Assembly (NCBI GenBank): GCA_037178625.1
Contig: CM074138.1
Span: forward strand, 1,240,001-1,304,000
Source of the DNA: Skeletonema tropicum
Taxonomy: Eukaryota > Bacillariophyta > Thalassiosirophyceae > Thalassiosirales > Thalassiosiraceae
DNA length: 64,000 nucleotides
Direction of reading: 5' to 3'
Positions 24,701-34,782 of this stretch are shown here, piece after piece (the stretch's first letter is position 1; every line of letters starts with the position of its first letter). A program made the translations under genes and the position numbers. Under the pieces are notes generated by a model. The model ran no database searches. It was not told the origin of the DNA and was given only the letters and a program-made list of their open reading frames with translations.

Positions 24701-27700
24701 TACCAAATCGTACCTATCGTCGTCATTACGGGCATAAGCCGCTTCTAGTGGCCCATTATAGTCGGCGGTGATACCATACAAGCACATTAGCACTGCTCAG
24801 ACGTTTGGCGTCCGTAGAAGCGATGCTACAGTCTCGCAGCTGATCTGAGAGGTCCAGTGTGGGCTGGCCAGCAGCACCACATCCTACCAAATCGTACCTA
24901 TCGTCGTCATTACGGGCATAAGCCGCTTGTAGTGGAACATTTTTTTAGCGGTGATACCATACAAGCACATTAGCACTGCTCAGATGTTTGGCGTCCGTAG
25001 AAGCGATGCTACAGTCTCGCAGCTGATCTGAGAGGTCAAGTGTGGGCTGGCCAGCAGCACCACATCCTACCAAATTGTACCTATCGTCGTCATTACGGGC
25101 ATAAGCCGCTTCTAGTGGAACATTTTTTTAGCGGTGATACCATACAAGCACATTAGCACTGCTCAGACGTTTGGCGTCCGTAGAAGCGATGCTACAGTCT
25201 CGCAGCTGATCTGAGAGGTCCAGTGTGGGCTGGCCTGCAACACCACATCCTACCAAATTGTACCTATCGTCGTCATTACGGGCATAAGCCGCTTGTAGTG
25301 GAACATTTTTTTAGCGGTGATACCATACAAGCACATTAGCACTGCCTAGACGTTTGGCGTCCGTAGAAGCGATGCTACAGTCTCGCAGCTGATCTGAGAG
25401 GTCCAGTGTGGGCTGGCCAGCAGCACCACATCCTACCAAATCGTACCTATCGTCGTCATTGCGGGCATAAGCCGCTTCTAATGACCCATTATAGTCGGCG
25501 GTGATACCATACAAGCACATTAGCACTGCTCAGACGTTTGGCGTCCGTAGAAGCGATGCTACAGTCTCGCAGCTGATCTGAGAGGTCCAGTGTGGGCTGG
25601 CCTGCAACACCACATCCTACCAAATTGTACCTATCGTCGTCATTTCGGGCATAAGCCGCTTCAAGTGGAACATTTTTTTAGCGGTGATACCATACAAGCA
25701 CATTAGCACTGCTCAGACGTTTGGCGTCCGTAGAAGCGATGCTACAGTCTCGCAGCTGATCTGAGAGGTCCAGTGTGGGCTGGCCAGCAGCACCACATCC
25801 TACCAAATCGTACCTATCGTCGTCATTACGGTCATGAGCCGCTGCTAGTGGCCCTTATAGTTAGCGGTGATACCATACAAGCTCGCTAACGCTGCTCATA
25901 CATTTTGCGTCCGTAGAAGCGATGCTACAGTCTTGTAGCTGATATGAGAGGATGAGATGTCCAGTGTGAGTGTGGGCTGGCCTGCAGCACCACATCCTAC
26001 CAAATCGTACCTATCGTCGTCATTACGGGCATAAGCCGCTTCTAGTGGCCCATTATAGTCGGCGGTGATACCATACAAGCACATTAGCACTGCTCAGACG
26101 TTTGGCGTCCGTAGAAGCGATGCTACAGTCTCGCAGCTGATCTGAGAGGTCCAGTGTGGGCTGGCCTGCAACACCACATCCTACCAAATTGTACCTATCG
26201 TCGTCATTACGGGCATAAGCCGCTTCTAGTGGAACATTTTTTTAGCGGTGATACCATACAAGCACATTAGCACTGCTCAGACGTTTGGCGTCCGTAGAAG
26301 CGATGCTACAGTCTCGCAGCTGATCTGAGAGGTCCAGTGTGGGCTGGCCAGCAGCACCACATCCTACCAAATCGTACCTATCGTCATCATTGCGGGCATA
26401 AGCCGCTTCTTATGACCCATTATAGTCGGCGGTGATACCATACAAGCACATTAGCACTGCTCAGACGTTTGGCGTCCGTAGAAGCGATGCTACAGTCTCG
26501 CAGCTGATCTGAGAGGTCCAGTGTGGGCTGGCCTGCAACACCACATCCTACCAAATTGTACTTATCGTCGTCATTACGGGCATAAGCCGCTTCAAGTGGA
26601 ACATATTTTTAGCGGTGATACCATACAAGCACATTAGCACTGCTCAGACGTTTGGCGTCCGTAGAAGCGATGCTACAGTCTCGCAGCTGATCTGAGAGGT
26701 CCAGTGTGGGCTGGCCAGCAGCACCACATCCTACCAAATCGTACCTATCGTCGTCATTACGGGCATGAGGCGTTTCTATTTGCCAACATACTAGCAAAAA
26801 AAACATACAAGCTCGCTAATGCTGCTCAGTAGGATGACGTACGTAGAAGCGATGCTACAGTCTCGCAGCTGATCTGAGAGGTCCAGTGTGGGCTGGCCTG
26901 CAGCACCACATCCTACCAAATCGTACCTATCGTCGTCATTACGGACATAAGCCGCTTCTAGTTGCCAACATACTTGAACGTGAAACCATACAAGCTCGCT
27001 AATGCTGCTCAGTAGGATTACGTACGTAGAAGCGATGCTACAGTCTCGCAGCTGATCTGAGAGGTCCAGTGTGGGCTGGCCAGCAGCACCACATCCTACC
27101 AAATCGTACCTATCGTCGTCATTACGGGCATAAGCCGCTTCTAGTGGCCCATTATAGTCGGCGGTGATACCATACAAGCACATTAGCACTGCTCAGATGT
27201 TTGGCGTCCGTAGAAGCGATGCTACAGTCTCGCAGCTGATCTGAGAGGTCCAGTGTGGGCTGGCCAGCAGCACCACATCCTACCAAATCGTACCTATCGT
27301 CGTCATTTCGGGCATAAGCTGCTTCAAGTGGAATATTATATTTAGCGGTGATACAATACAAGCACATTAGCACAGCTCAGACGTTTGGCGTCCGTAGAAG
27401 CGATGCTACAGTCTCGCAGCTGATCTGAGAGGTCCAGTGTGGGCTGGCCAGCAGCACCACATCCTACCAAATCGTACCTATCGTCGTCATTTCGGGCATG
27501 AGCTGCTTCTAGTGGCCCATTATATTTAGCGGTGATACAATACAAGCACATTAGCACTGCTCAGACGTTTGGCGTCCGTAGAAGCGATGCTACAGGCTCG
27601 CAGCTGATCTGAGAGGTCCAGTGTGGGCTGGTCAGCAGCACCACATCCTACCAAATCGTACCTATCGTCGTCATTACGGGCATGAGGCGTTTTTAGTTGC

Positions 27701-30700
27701 CAAGATACTTGACAATGAAACCATACAAGCTTGCTAATATTGCTCAGTGGGATTACGTATGTAGAAGCGATGCTACAGCCACGCAGCTGATCTGAGAGGT
27801 CCAGTGTGGGCTGGCCTGCAGCACCACATCCTACCAAATCGTACCTATCGTCGTCATTACGGGCATGACGCGTTTTTAGTTGCCAAGATACTTGACAATG
27901 ATACCATACAAGCTTGCAATTATTGCTTAGTGGGATTACGTACGTAGAAGCGATGCTACAGCCACGCAGTCGATCTGAGAGGTCCAGTGTGGGATGGCCA
28001 GCAGCACCACATCCTACCAAATCGTACCTATCGTCGTCATTACGGGCATAAGCCGCTTCTAGTTGCCAACATACTTGAAACTGAAACCGTACAAGCTCGC
28101 TAGTGCTGCTCAGTAGGATTACGTACGTAGAAGCGATGCTACAGTCTCGCAGCTGATATGAGAGGTCCAGTGTGGGCTGGCCTGCAACACCACATCCTAC
28201 CAAATCGTACCTATCGTCGTCATTACGGTCATGAGCCGCTGCTAGTGGCCCTTATAGTTAGCGGTGATACCATACAAGCTCGCTAACGCTGCTCATACAT
28301 TTTGCGTCCGTAGAAGCGATGCTACAGTCTTGTAGCTGATATGAGAGGATGAGATGTCCAGTGTGAGTGTGGGCTGGCCAGCAGCACCACATCCTACCAA
28401 ATCGTACCTATCGTCGTCATTACGGGCATAAGCCGCTTCTAGTGGCCCATTATAGTCGGCGGTGATACCATACAAGCACATTAGCACTGCTCAGACGTTT
28501 GGCGTCCGTAGAAGCGATGCTACAGTCTCGCAGCTGATCTGAGAGGTCCAGTGTGGGCTGGCCTGCAGCACCACATCCTACCAAATCGTACCTATCGTCG
28601 TCATTTCGGGCATAAGCTGCTTCAAGTGGAACATTATATTTAGCGGTGTTACAATACAAGCACATTAGCACTGCTCAGACGTTTGGCTTCCGTAGAAGCG
28701 ATGCTACAGTCTCGCAGCTGATCTGAGAGGTCCAGTGTGGGCTGGCCAGCAGCACCACATCCTACCAAATCGTACCTATCGTCGTCATTACGGGCATGAG
28801 GCGTTTTTAGTTGCCAAGATACTTGACAATGAAACCATACAAGCTTGCTAATATTGCTCAGTGGGATTACGTATGTAGAAGCGATGCTACAGCCACGCAG
28901 CTGATCTGAGAGGTCCAGTGTGGGCTGGCCTGCAGCACCACATCCTACCAAATCGTACCTATCGTCGTCATTACGGGCATGACGCGTTTTTAGTTGCCAA
29001 GATACTTGACAATGATACCATACAAGCTTGCAATTATTGCTTAGTGGGATTACGTACGTAGAAGCGATGCTACAGCCACGCAGTCGATCTGAGAGGTCCA
29101 GTGTGGGATGGCCAGCAGCACCACATCCTACCAAATCGTACCTATCGTCGTCATTACGGGCATAAGCCGCTTCTAGTTGCCAACATACTTGAAACTGAAA
29201 CCGTACAAGCTCGCTAGTGCTGCTCAGTAGGATTACGTACGTAGAAGCGATGCTACAGTCTCGCAGCTGATATGAGAGGTCCAGTGTGGGCTGGCCTGCA
29301 ACACCACATCCTACCAAATCGTACCTATCGTCGTCATTACGGTCATGAGCCGCTGCTAGTGGCCCTTATAGTTAGCGGTGATACCATACAAGCTCGCTAA
29401 CGCTGCTCATACATTTTGCGTCCGTAGAAGCGATGCTACAGTCTTGTAGCTGATATGAGAGGATGAGATGTCCAGTGTGAGTGTGGGCTGGCCAGCAGCA
29501 CCACATCCAACCAAATCGTACCTATCGTCGTCATTACGGGCATAAGCCGCTTCTAGTGGCCCATTATAGTCGGCGGTGATACCATACAAGCACATTAGCA
29601 CTGCTCAGACGTTTGGCGTCCGTAGAAGCGATGCTACAGTCTCGCAGCTGATCTGAGAGGTCCAGTGTGGGCTGGCCTGCAGCACCACATCCTACCAAAT
29701 CGTACCTATCGTCGTCATTTCGGGCATAAGCTGCTTCAAGTGGAACATTATATTTAGCGGTGTTACAATACAAGCACATTAGCACTGCTCAGACGTTTGG
29801 CGTCCGTAGAAGCGATGCTACAGGCTCGCAGCTGATCTGAGAGGTCCAGTGTGGGCTGGTCAGCAGCACCACATCCTACCAAATCGTACCTATCGTCGTC
29901 ATTACGGGCATGAGGCGTTTTTAGTTGCCAAGATACTTGACAATGAAACCATACAAGCTTGCTAATATTGCTCAGTGGGATTACGTATGTAGAAGCGATG
30001 CTACAGCCACGCAGCTGATCTGAGAGGTCCAGTGTGGGCTGGCCTGCAGCACCACATCCTACCAAATCGTACCTATCGTCGTCATTACGGGCATGACGCG
30101 TTTTTAGTTGCCAAGATACTTGACAATGATACCATACAAGCTTGCAATTATTGCTTAGTGGGATTACGTACGTAGAAGCGATGCTACAGCCACGCAGTCG
30201 ATCTGAGAGGTCCAGTGTGGGATGGCCAGCAGCACCACATCCTACCAAATCGTACCTATCGTCGTCATTACGGGCATAAGCCGCTTCTAGTTGCCAACAT
30301 ACTTGAAACTGAAACCGTACAAGCTCGCTAGTGCTGCTCAGTAGGATTACGTACGTAGAAGCGATGCTACAGTCTCGCAGCTGATATGAGAGGTCCAGTG
30401 TGGGCTGGCCTGCAACACCACATCCTACCAAATCGTACCTATCGTCGTCATTACGGTCATGAGCCGCTGCTAGTGGCCCTTATAGTTAGCGGTGATACCA
30501 TACAAGCTCGCTAACGCTGCTCATACATTTTGCGTCCGTAGAAGCGATGCTACAGTCTTGTAGCTGATATGAGAGGATGAGATGTCCAGTGTGAGTGTGG
30601 GCTGGCCAGCAGCACCACATCCTACCAAATCGTACCTATCGTCGTCATTACGGGCATAAGCCGCTTCTAGTGGCCCATTATAGTCGGCGGTGATACCATA

Positions 30701-31944
30701 CAAGCACATTAGCACTGCTCAGACGTTTGGCGTCCGTAGAAGCGATGCTACAGTCTCGCAGCTGATCTGAGAGGTCCAGTGTGGGCTGGCCTGCAGCACC
30801 ACATCCTACCAAATCGTACCTATCGTCGTCATTTCGGGCATAAGCTGCTTCAAGTGGAACATTATATTTAGCGGTGTTACAATACAAGCACATTAGCACT
30901 GCTCAGACGTTTGGCTTCCGTAGAAGCGATGCTACAGTCTCGCAGCTGATCTGAGAGGTCCAGTGTGGGCTGGCCAGCAGCACCACATCCTACCAAATCG
31001 TACCTATCGTCGTCATTTCGGGCATAAGCTGCTTCTAGTTGCCCATTATATTTAGCGGTGATACCATACAAGCACATTAGCACTGCTCAGACGTTTGGCG
31101 TCCGTAGAAGCGATGCTACAGGCTCGCAGCTGATCTGAGAGGTCCAGTGTGGGCTGGCCAGCAGCACCACATCCTACCAAATCGTACCTATCGTCGTCAT
31201 TACGGGCATGAGGCGTTTTTAGTTGCCAAGATACTTGACAATGAAACCATACAAGCTTGCTAATATTGCTCAGTGGGATTACGTATGTAGAAGCGATGCT
31301 ACAGCCACGCAGCTGATCTGAGAGGTCCAGTGTGGGCTGGCCAGCAGCACCACATCCTACCAAATCGTACCTATCGTCGTCATTACGGGCATGAGGCGTT
31401 TTTAGTTGCCAAGATACTTGACAATGAAACCATACAAGCTTGCTAATATTGCTTAGTGGGATTACGTACGTAGAAGCGATGCTACAGCCACGCAGTCTGA
31501 TCTGAGAGGTTCCAGTGTGGGCTGGCCATGCAGCACCACATCCTACCAAATCGTACCTATCGTCGTCATTACGGGCATAAGCCGCTTCTAGTTGCCAACA
31601 TACTTGAAACTGAAACCGTACAAGCTCGCTAGTGCTGCTCAGTAGGATTAACGTACGTAGAAGCGATGCTACAGTCTCGCAGCTGATATGAGAGGTCCAG
31701 TGTGGGCTGGCCAGCAGCACCACATCCTACCAAATCGTACCTATCGTCGTCATTACGGTCATGAGCCGCTGCTAGTGGCCCTTATAGTTAGCGGTGATAC
31801 CATACAAGCTCGCTAACGCTGCTCATACATTTGGCGTCCGTTAGAAGCGATGCTACAGTCTTGTAGCTGATATGAGAGGATGAGATGTCCAGTGTGAGTG
31901 TGGACTGGCTAGCAGCACCACATCCTACCAAATCGTACCTATCG
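21800..31944. repeat. Satellite array, about 55 tandem monomers of 183-186 bp
   Basis: Each monomer has a near-invariant core of about 115 bp (starting 'gaagcgatgctacag', ending near 'tcgtcgtcattacgggcat') and a variable linker of about 65-70 bp. At least two linker families exist. Type A (184 bp) contains 'cacattagcactgctcagac' and 'tttggcgtccgta'. Type B (183 bp) contains 'gctcagtaggattacgtacg'. Successive type A units at 22166, 22350, 22534 and 22718 are spaced exactly 184 bp. Higher-order units are present: 731 bp (from 23299 and 24030) and 1114 bp, six monomers, in three consecutive near-identical copies (anchors 28293, 29407, 30521). Edge monomers on both sides are more divergent, as expected for a satellite kept uniform by unequal exchange. 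Confidence 0.95.
27526..30891. repeat. Higher-order repeat: three copies of a 1114-bp, six-monomer unit
   Basis: The same ordered set of six variant monomers recurs with a strict 1114-bp period. Long minus-strand open frames end at 28203, 29317 and 30431, and other markers lie at 28450, 29564 and 30678. Copies differ by isolated substitutions (for example 'ttggcttcc' versus 'ttggcgtcc'), indicating recent amplification. A diverged partial fourth copy with several indels follows at about 31080-31940. Confidence 0.9.
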
Positions 31945-32100
31945 TTGTTGAAAGGGTTAACCAACTAGACCATGGATCGTCGTCTATCCATGGCCTAGTT
32001 GGTTTACCCGTTCAACAAAACTAGAATCTCAAGCCCTGTCATTCAGTCCCTGGCTGCTACACTGTCCATGAGAAAGATGTGTTCCAGCTGGGGACTGAAC
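31945..32100. mobile_element. Hairpin-forming insertion inside the last satellite monomer
   Basis: The satellite core is interrupted after 'cctatcgt' and resumes at about 32101 with 'cgtcattatgggcat'. The inserted ~155 bp begins with a ~30-bp inverted repeat (gttgaaaggg...ccatgga against tccatgg...cccgttcaac, 31949-32018) and contains a second smaller pair (ttcagtccc / gggactgaa). It carries no coding capacity. It resembles a MITE-like or foldback insertion. The family is unknown. Confidence 0.6.
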
Positions 32101-32335
32101 CCGTCATTATGGGCATGTGCCGCTGCTAGTTGCCCATTACAGTCGGCGGTCATATGAAACAAGCCCTCTAATGCTGCTTAGTAGGATAGCTTACGTAGAA
32201 GCGATGCTACAGTCTCGCAGCTGATCTGAGAGGTCCAGTGTGCGTGGTCGCTTGGGCTGGCCAGCAACACCACAATTTTCCAAGTCGTACCTATAGTCGT
32301 CAATAATGACACTAGCCGCTTCTAGTGGCTTATTT
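32101..32335. repeat. Diverged terminal satellite monomers
   Basis: The satellite continues past the insertion with one recognisable but diverged core ('gaagcgatgctacagtctcg', 'ctgatctgagaggtccagtg') that contains an extra ~15 bp, then fades out by about 32335. Confidence 0.8.
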
Positions 32336-33005
32336 TACTTTATGGTGATATCCACATTTTCATACTCATTACTTCAGATACGATTGGCCCACTGAGGTGC
32401 TTATGCTTGCCAGGCCAGATTGTACCTCTGACGACGAAGCATAATTTTTCTTGTTGTCATTGTTGTTGAATTCGTATGAGCAGTCTTTGTGCTCATGTGC
32501 TGTTTGGAGAGTAAGGGGCCTCTTGTTGCAGCTCATTTTCACATTGATTGCGGTTGATATAACATGGTTGGGCTGTTGTTGCTGGCCAGCACTCGTCCAG
32601 AATGGGTCTCCTTGTCAAATCAGTTAGTCTTAACATTGCTTCTACTCACGTAATCCCTTTTGGCTTTGCTATTGTGTCTCTTGTCATCACCCAATAATTT
32701 ACTCCTTAAGGTTGTACATTAGGAGTAGAAAACATCTCTTTCACAATATTATTAGCTACACGTTGTCGGCTATTATTTCGCCCTCTGCTTCGGATGCATT
32801 GTCCTCAGTCATCTCCAGAGTGATGGCCTGCGCTTTTTGTATTAATTCCTATGTGGAATCGCGTTACATTAGTTTTTGTAGGTTTTTGCTGCGCCTCCTA
32901 AGCATCTCCTCCTCCTCCTCCCTCCTCCATCTCTTTCTCGTCATGGTCATGAAACGTAAACTAACTCTGATGTCATGCCAATAGACAAACAATAAACAAT
33001 AAATC
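32336..33005. other. Intergenic region before glutathione reductase
   Basis: No gene is recognised. One open frame at 32712-32984 has no domain and is probably chance. The sequence immediately before 33006 is A-rich and should contain the promoter of the reductase gene. Confidence 0.45.
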
Positions 33006-34755
33006 ATGCCTTATTCTACCATCGCTACACCACTAAATGTCTTCATACTGATACTCTTATTTTCATCTACGCCATATGCATTATCATCGGACGATAATGA
33101 TATGAACAAAAATACTGACAAACTCTACAGAGTAAGAAAGTTAAGCAAACATCATGATAGTTTGTCCGCAGCAGCATATGCGTCCATTGCATCAATCGAC
33201 ACAAAGTTTGTACGACCTGCGTTTCTTCGCGGGAGTGCCACCAAACAATACGACTTTGATCTGCTCGTGATTGGAGCTGGAAGCGGTGGAATTGCATCGG
33301 CTAGAAGAGCAGCATCATATGGTGCCAACGTGGCTGTTGTTGAGATGGGAAGACTAGGAGGCACATGTGTCAATGTCGGCTGTGTGCCTAAAAAGGTGAT
33401 GTTCAATGCAGCAACCATTGCAGAAATGCTTCATGATATGCATCACTACGGCTTCGAATCTGATGAAGTGCAGTTTGATTGGGGGTACATTCAACGATCT
33501 AGAGATGCATACATAGCAAGGCTGAATAAGATTTATGATACAAACTTGTCGAATTCTGGTGTTACGAAACTGATAGGAAGGGCTTCTTTATCAAAGGATG
33601 CTAATGGTAATGTCGAGGTGATAGTGTCACCATCAGATGATAGTGATCCATCGAATGATTCATCACAACAAACATATCGAGCAAAACATGTCTTGATTGC
33701 AACCGGTGGGGCTCCCACGATACCTTCTGGACATGCATCTATCAAGGAACACTCCATTACATCTGACGAGTTCTTTGAACTACAATCTCTCCCTAAGAAG
33801 GTAGTAGTTGTCGGCGCGGGATATATAGCTGTGGAACTTGCGGGTATCCTACAAGCGCTGGGTAGTGAAACATCCCTCGTACTACGAAAAGAGAAAGCGC
33901 TGCGAAACTTTGATGAGATTTTGTCGGAAGCGTTGGATGTCGAGATGCAGCGCCAGGGCATAAACATCCTTAGAAACACAATGGGAGTGGAACGTATCAA
34001 ATGTAATGAGAGCAATGGATTGAAGGAGGTAAAACTCAACAATGGCCAAGTGATCGAAGATGTCGATGTTGTTATCATGGCAGCTGGGCGAAGTCCATTA
34101 GTAAATTCACTAGGATTACAAGACGTAGGCATTCAACAAAAAGAAGGCGGCTACATTGAAGTAAATGAATACTCTGAAACGTCAGTTGATGGAGTATACG
34201 CTGTAGGTGACGTGTGTGGAAATGTCGAGCTTACTCCAATGGCCATCGCCGCCGGGAGACGATTAGCTGATAGATTATTCAGTGCAAATCCAGACCATGC
34301 ATTTGCGAAGGTATCCTACGACAACGTTGCTACTGTCGTAGTTTTCACATCCTCCAATTGGAACGATTGGGCTAACACAAAATGAAGCGGTAGAAAAGTA
34401 CGGAGAAGAAAGCGTCAAGATATATTCCAGCCGATTCAGCAATTTATTTTACGGTCCATTTGAGATAGATCCATCCGAAAAACCTAAAACTTGCATGAAG
34501 TTAGTGTGTGCAGGACAGAGCGAGCAAGTAGTTGGTCTACATGTGATAGGGATGGGTAGTGATGAGCTCCTTCAAGGCTTTGGAGTGGCAATGAAGATGG
34601 GAGCAACTAAGGCAGATTTTGACGCAACCGTGGCGATCCATCCGACTGCAGCAGAAGAGTTAGTGACAATGTTTCCATGGGGGTTGAGTAGTCAAGAGAC
34701 TGGTGCAAAAGTCAGTCCTTTAAATGGAAATGAAGCTCCAGTACCAGATCAATAG
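33006..34755 (+). CDS. GSR: Glutathione reductase (NADPH), single exon with one frame break
   Basis: This flavoenzyme reduces glutathione disulfide with NADPH. The N-terminus (residues 1-27) is a hydrophobic leader, probably a signal or organelle-targeting peptide, without a clear A-F plastid motif. The FAD fold 'GAGSGG' begins at residue 90, the redox disulfide is in '[13 protein letters not shown]' (Cys121, Cys126), the NADPH fold is '[11 protein letters not shown]' followed by an Arg-bearing '[10 protein letters not shown]', and the dimer-interface catalytic His-Glu is in 'HPTAAEE'. Near 34341 one base is surplus: the first frame stops at 34385, while the +1 frame gives the conserved '[12 protein letters not shown]' and runs to 34755. 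Corrected length is 1749 nt, 582 residues. It is convergent with the FUSC gene, 27 bp between stops. Confidence 0.93.
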
Positions 34756-34782
34756 TGTATTCATTGGTTTAAACGGAATTGC

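Noticed and set aside
21800..31944. A CRISPR-like array or an rRNA/5S gene cluster as explanation of the repeats
   Set aside because: Monomers are tandem without unique spacers, the core matches no 5S rRNA or snRNA feature, and the setting is eukaryotic.
21800..31944. Self-cleaving (hammerhead) ribozyme in the satellite monomer
   Set aside because: I looked for CTGATGA...GAAA on both strands of the core. 'CTGATCTGAGAG' is only superficially similar and the partner GAAA element is missing.
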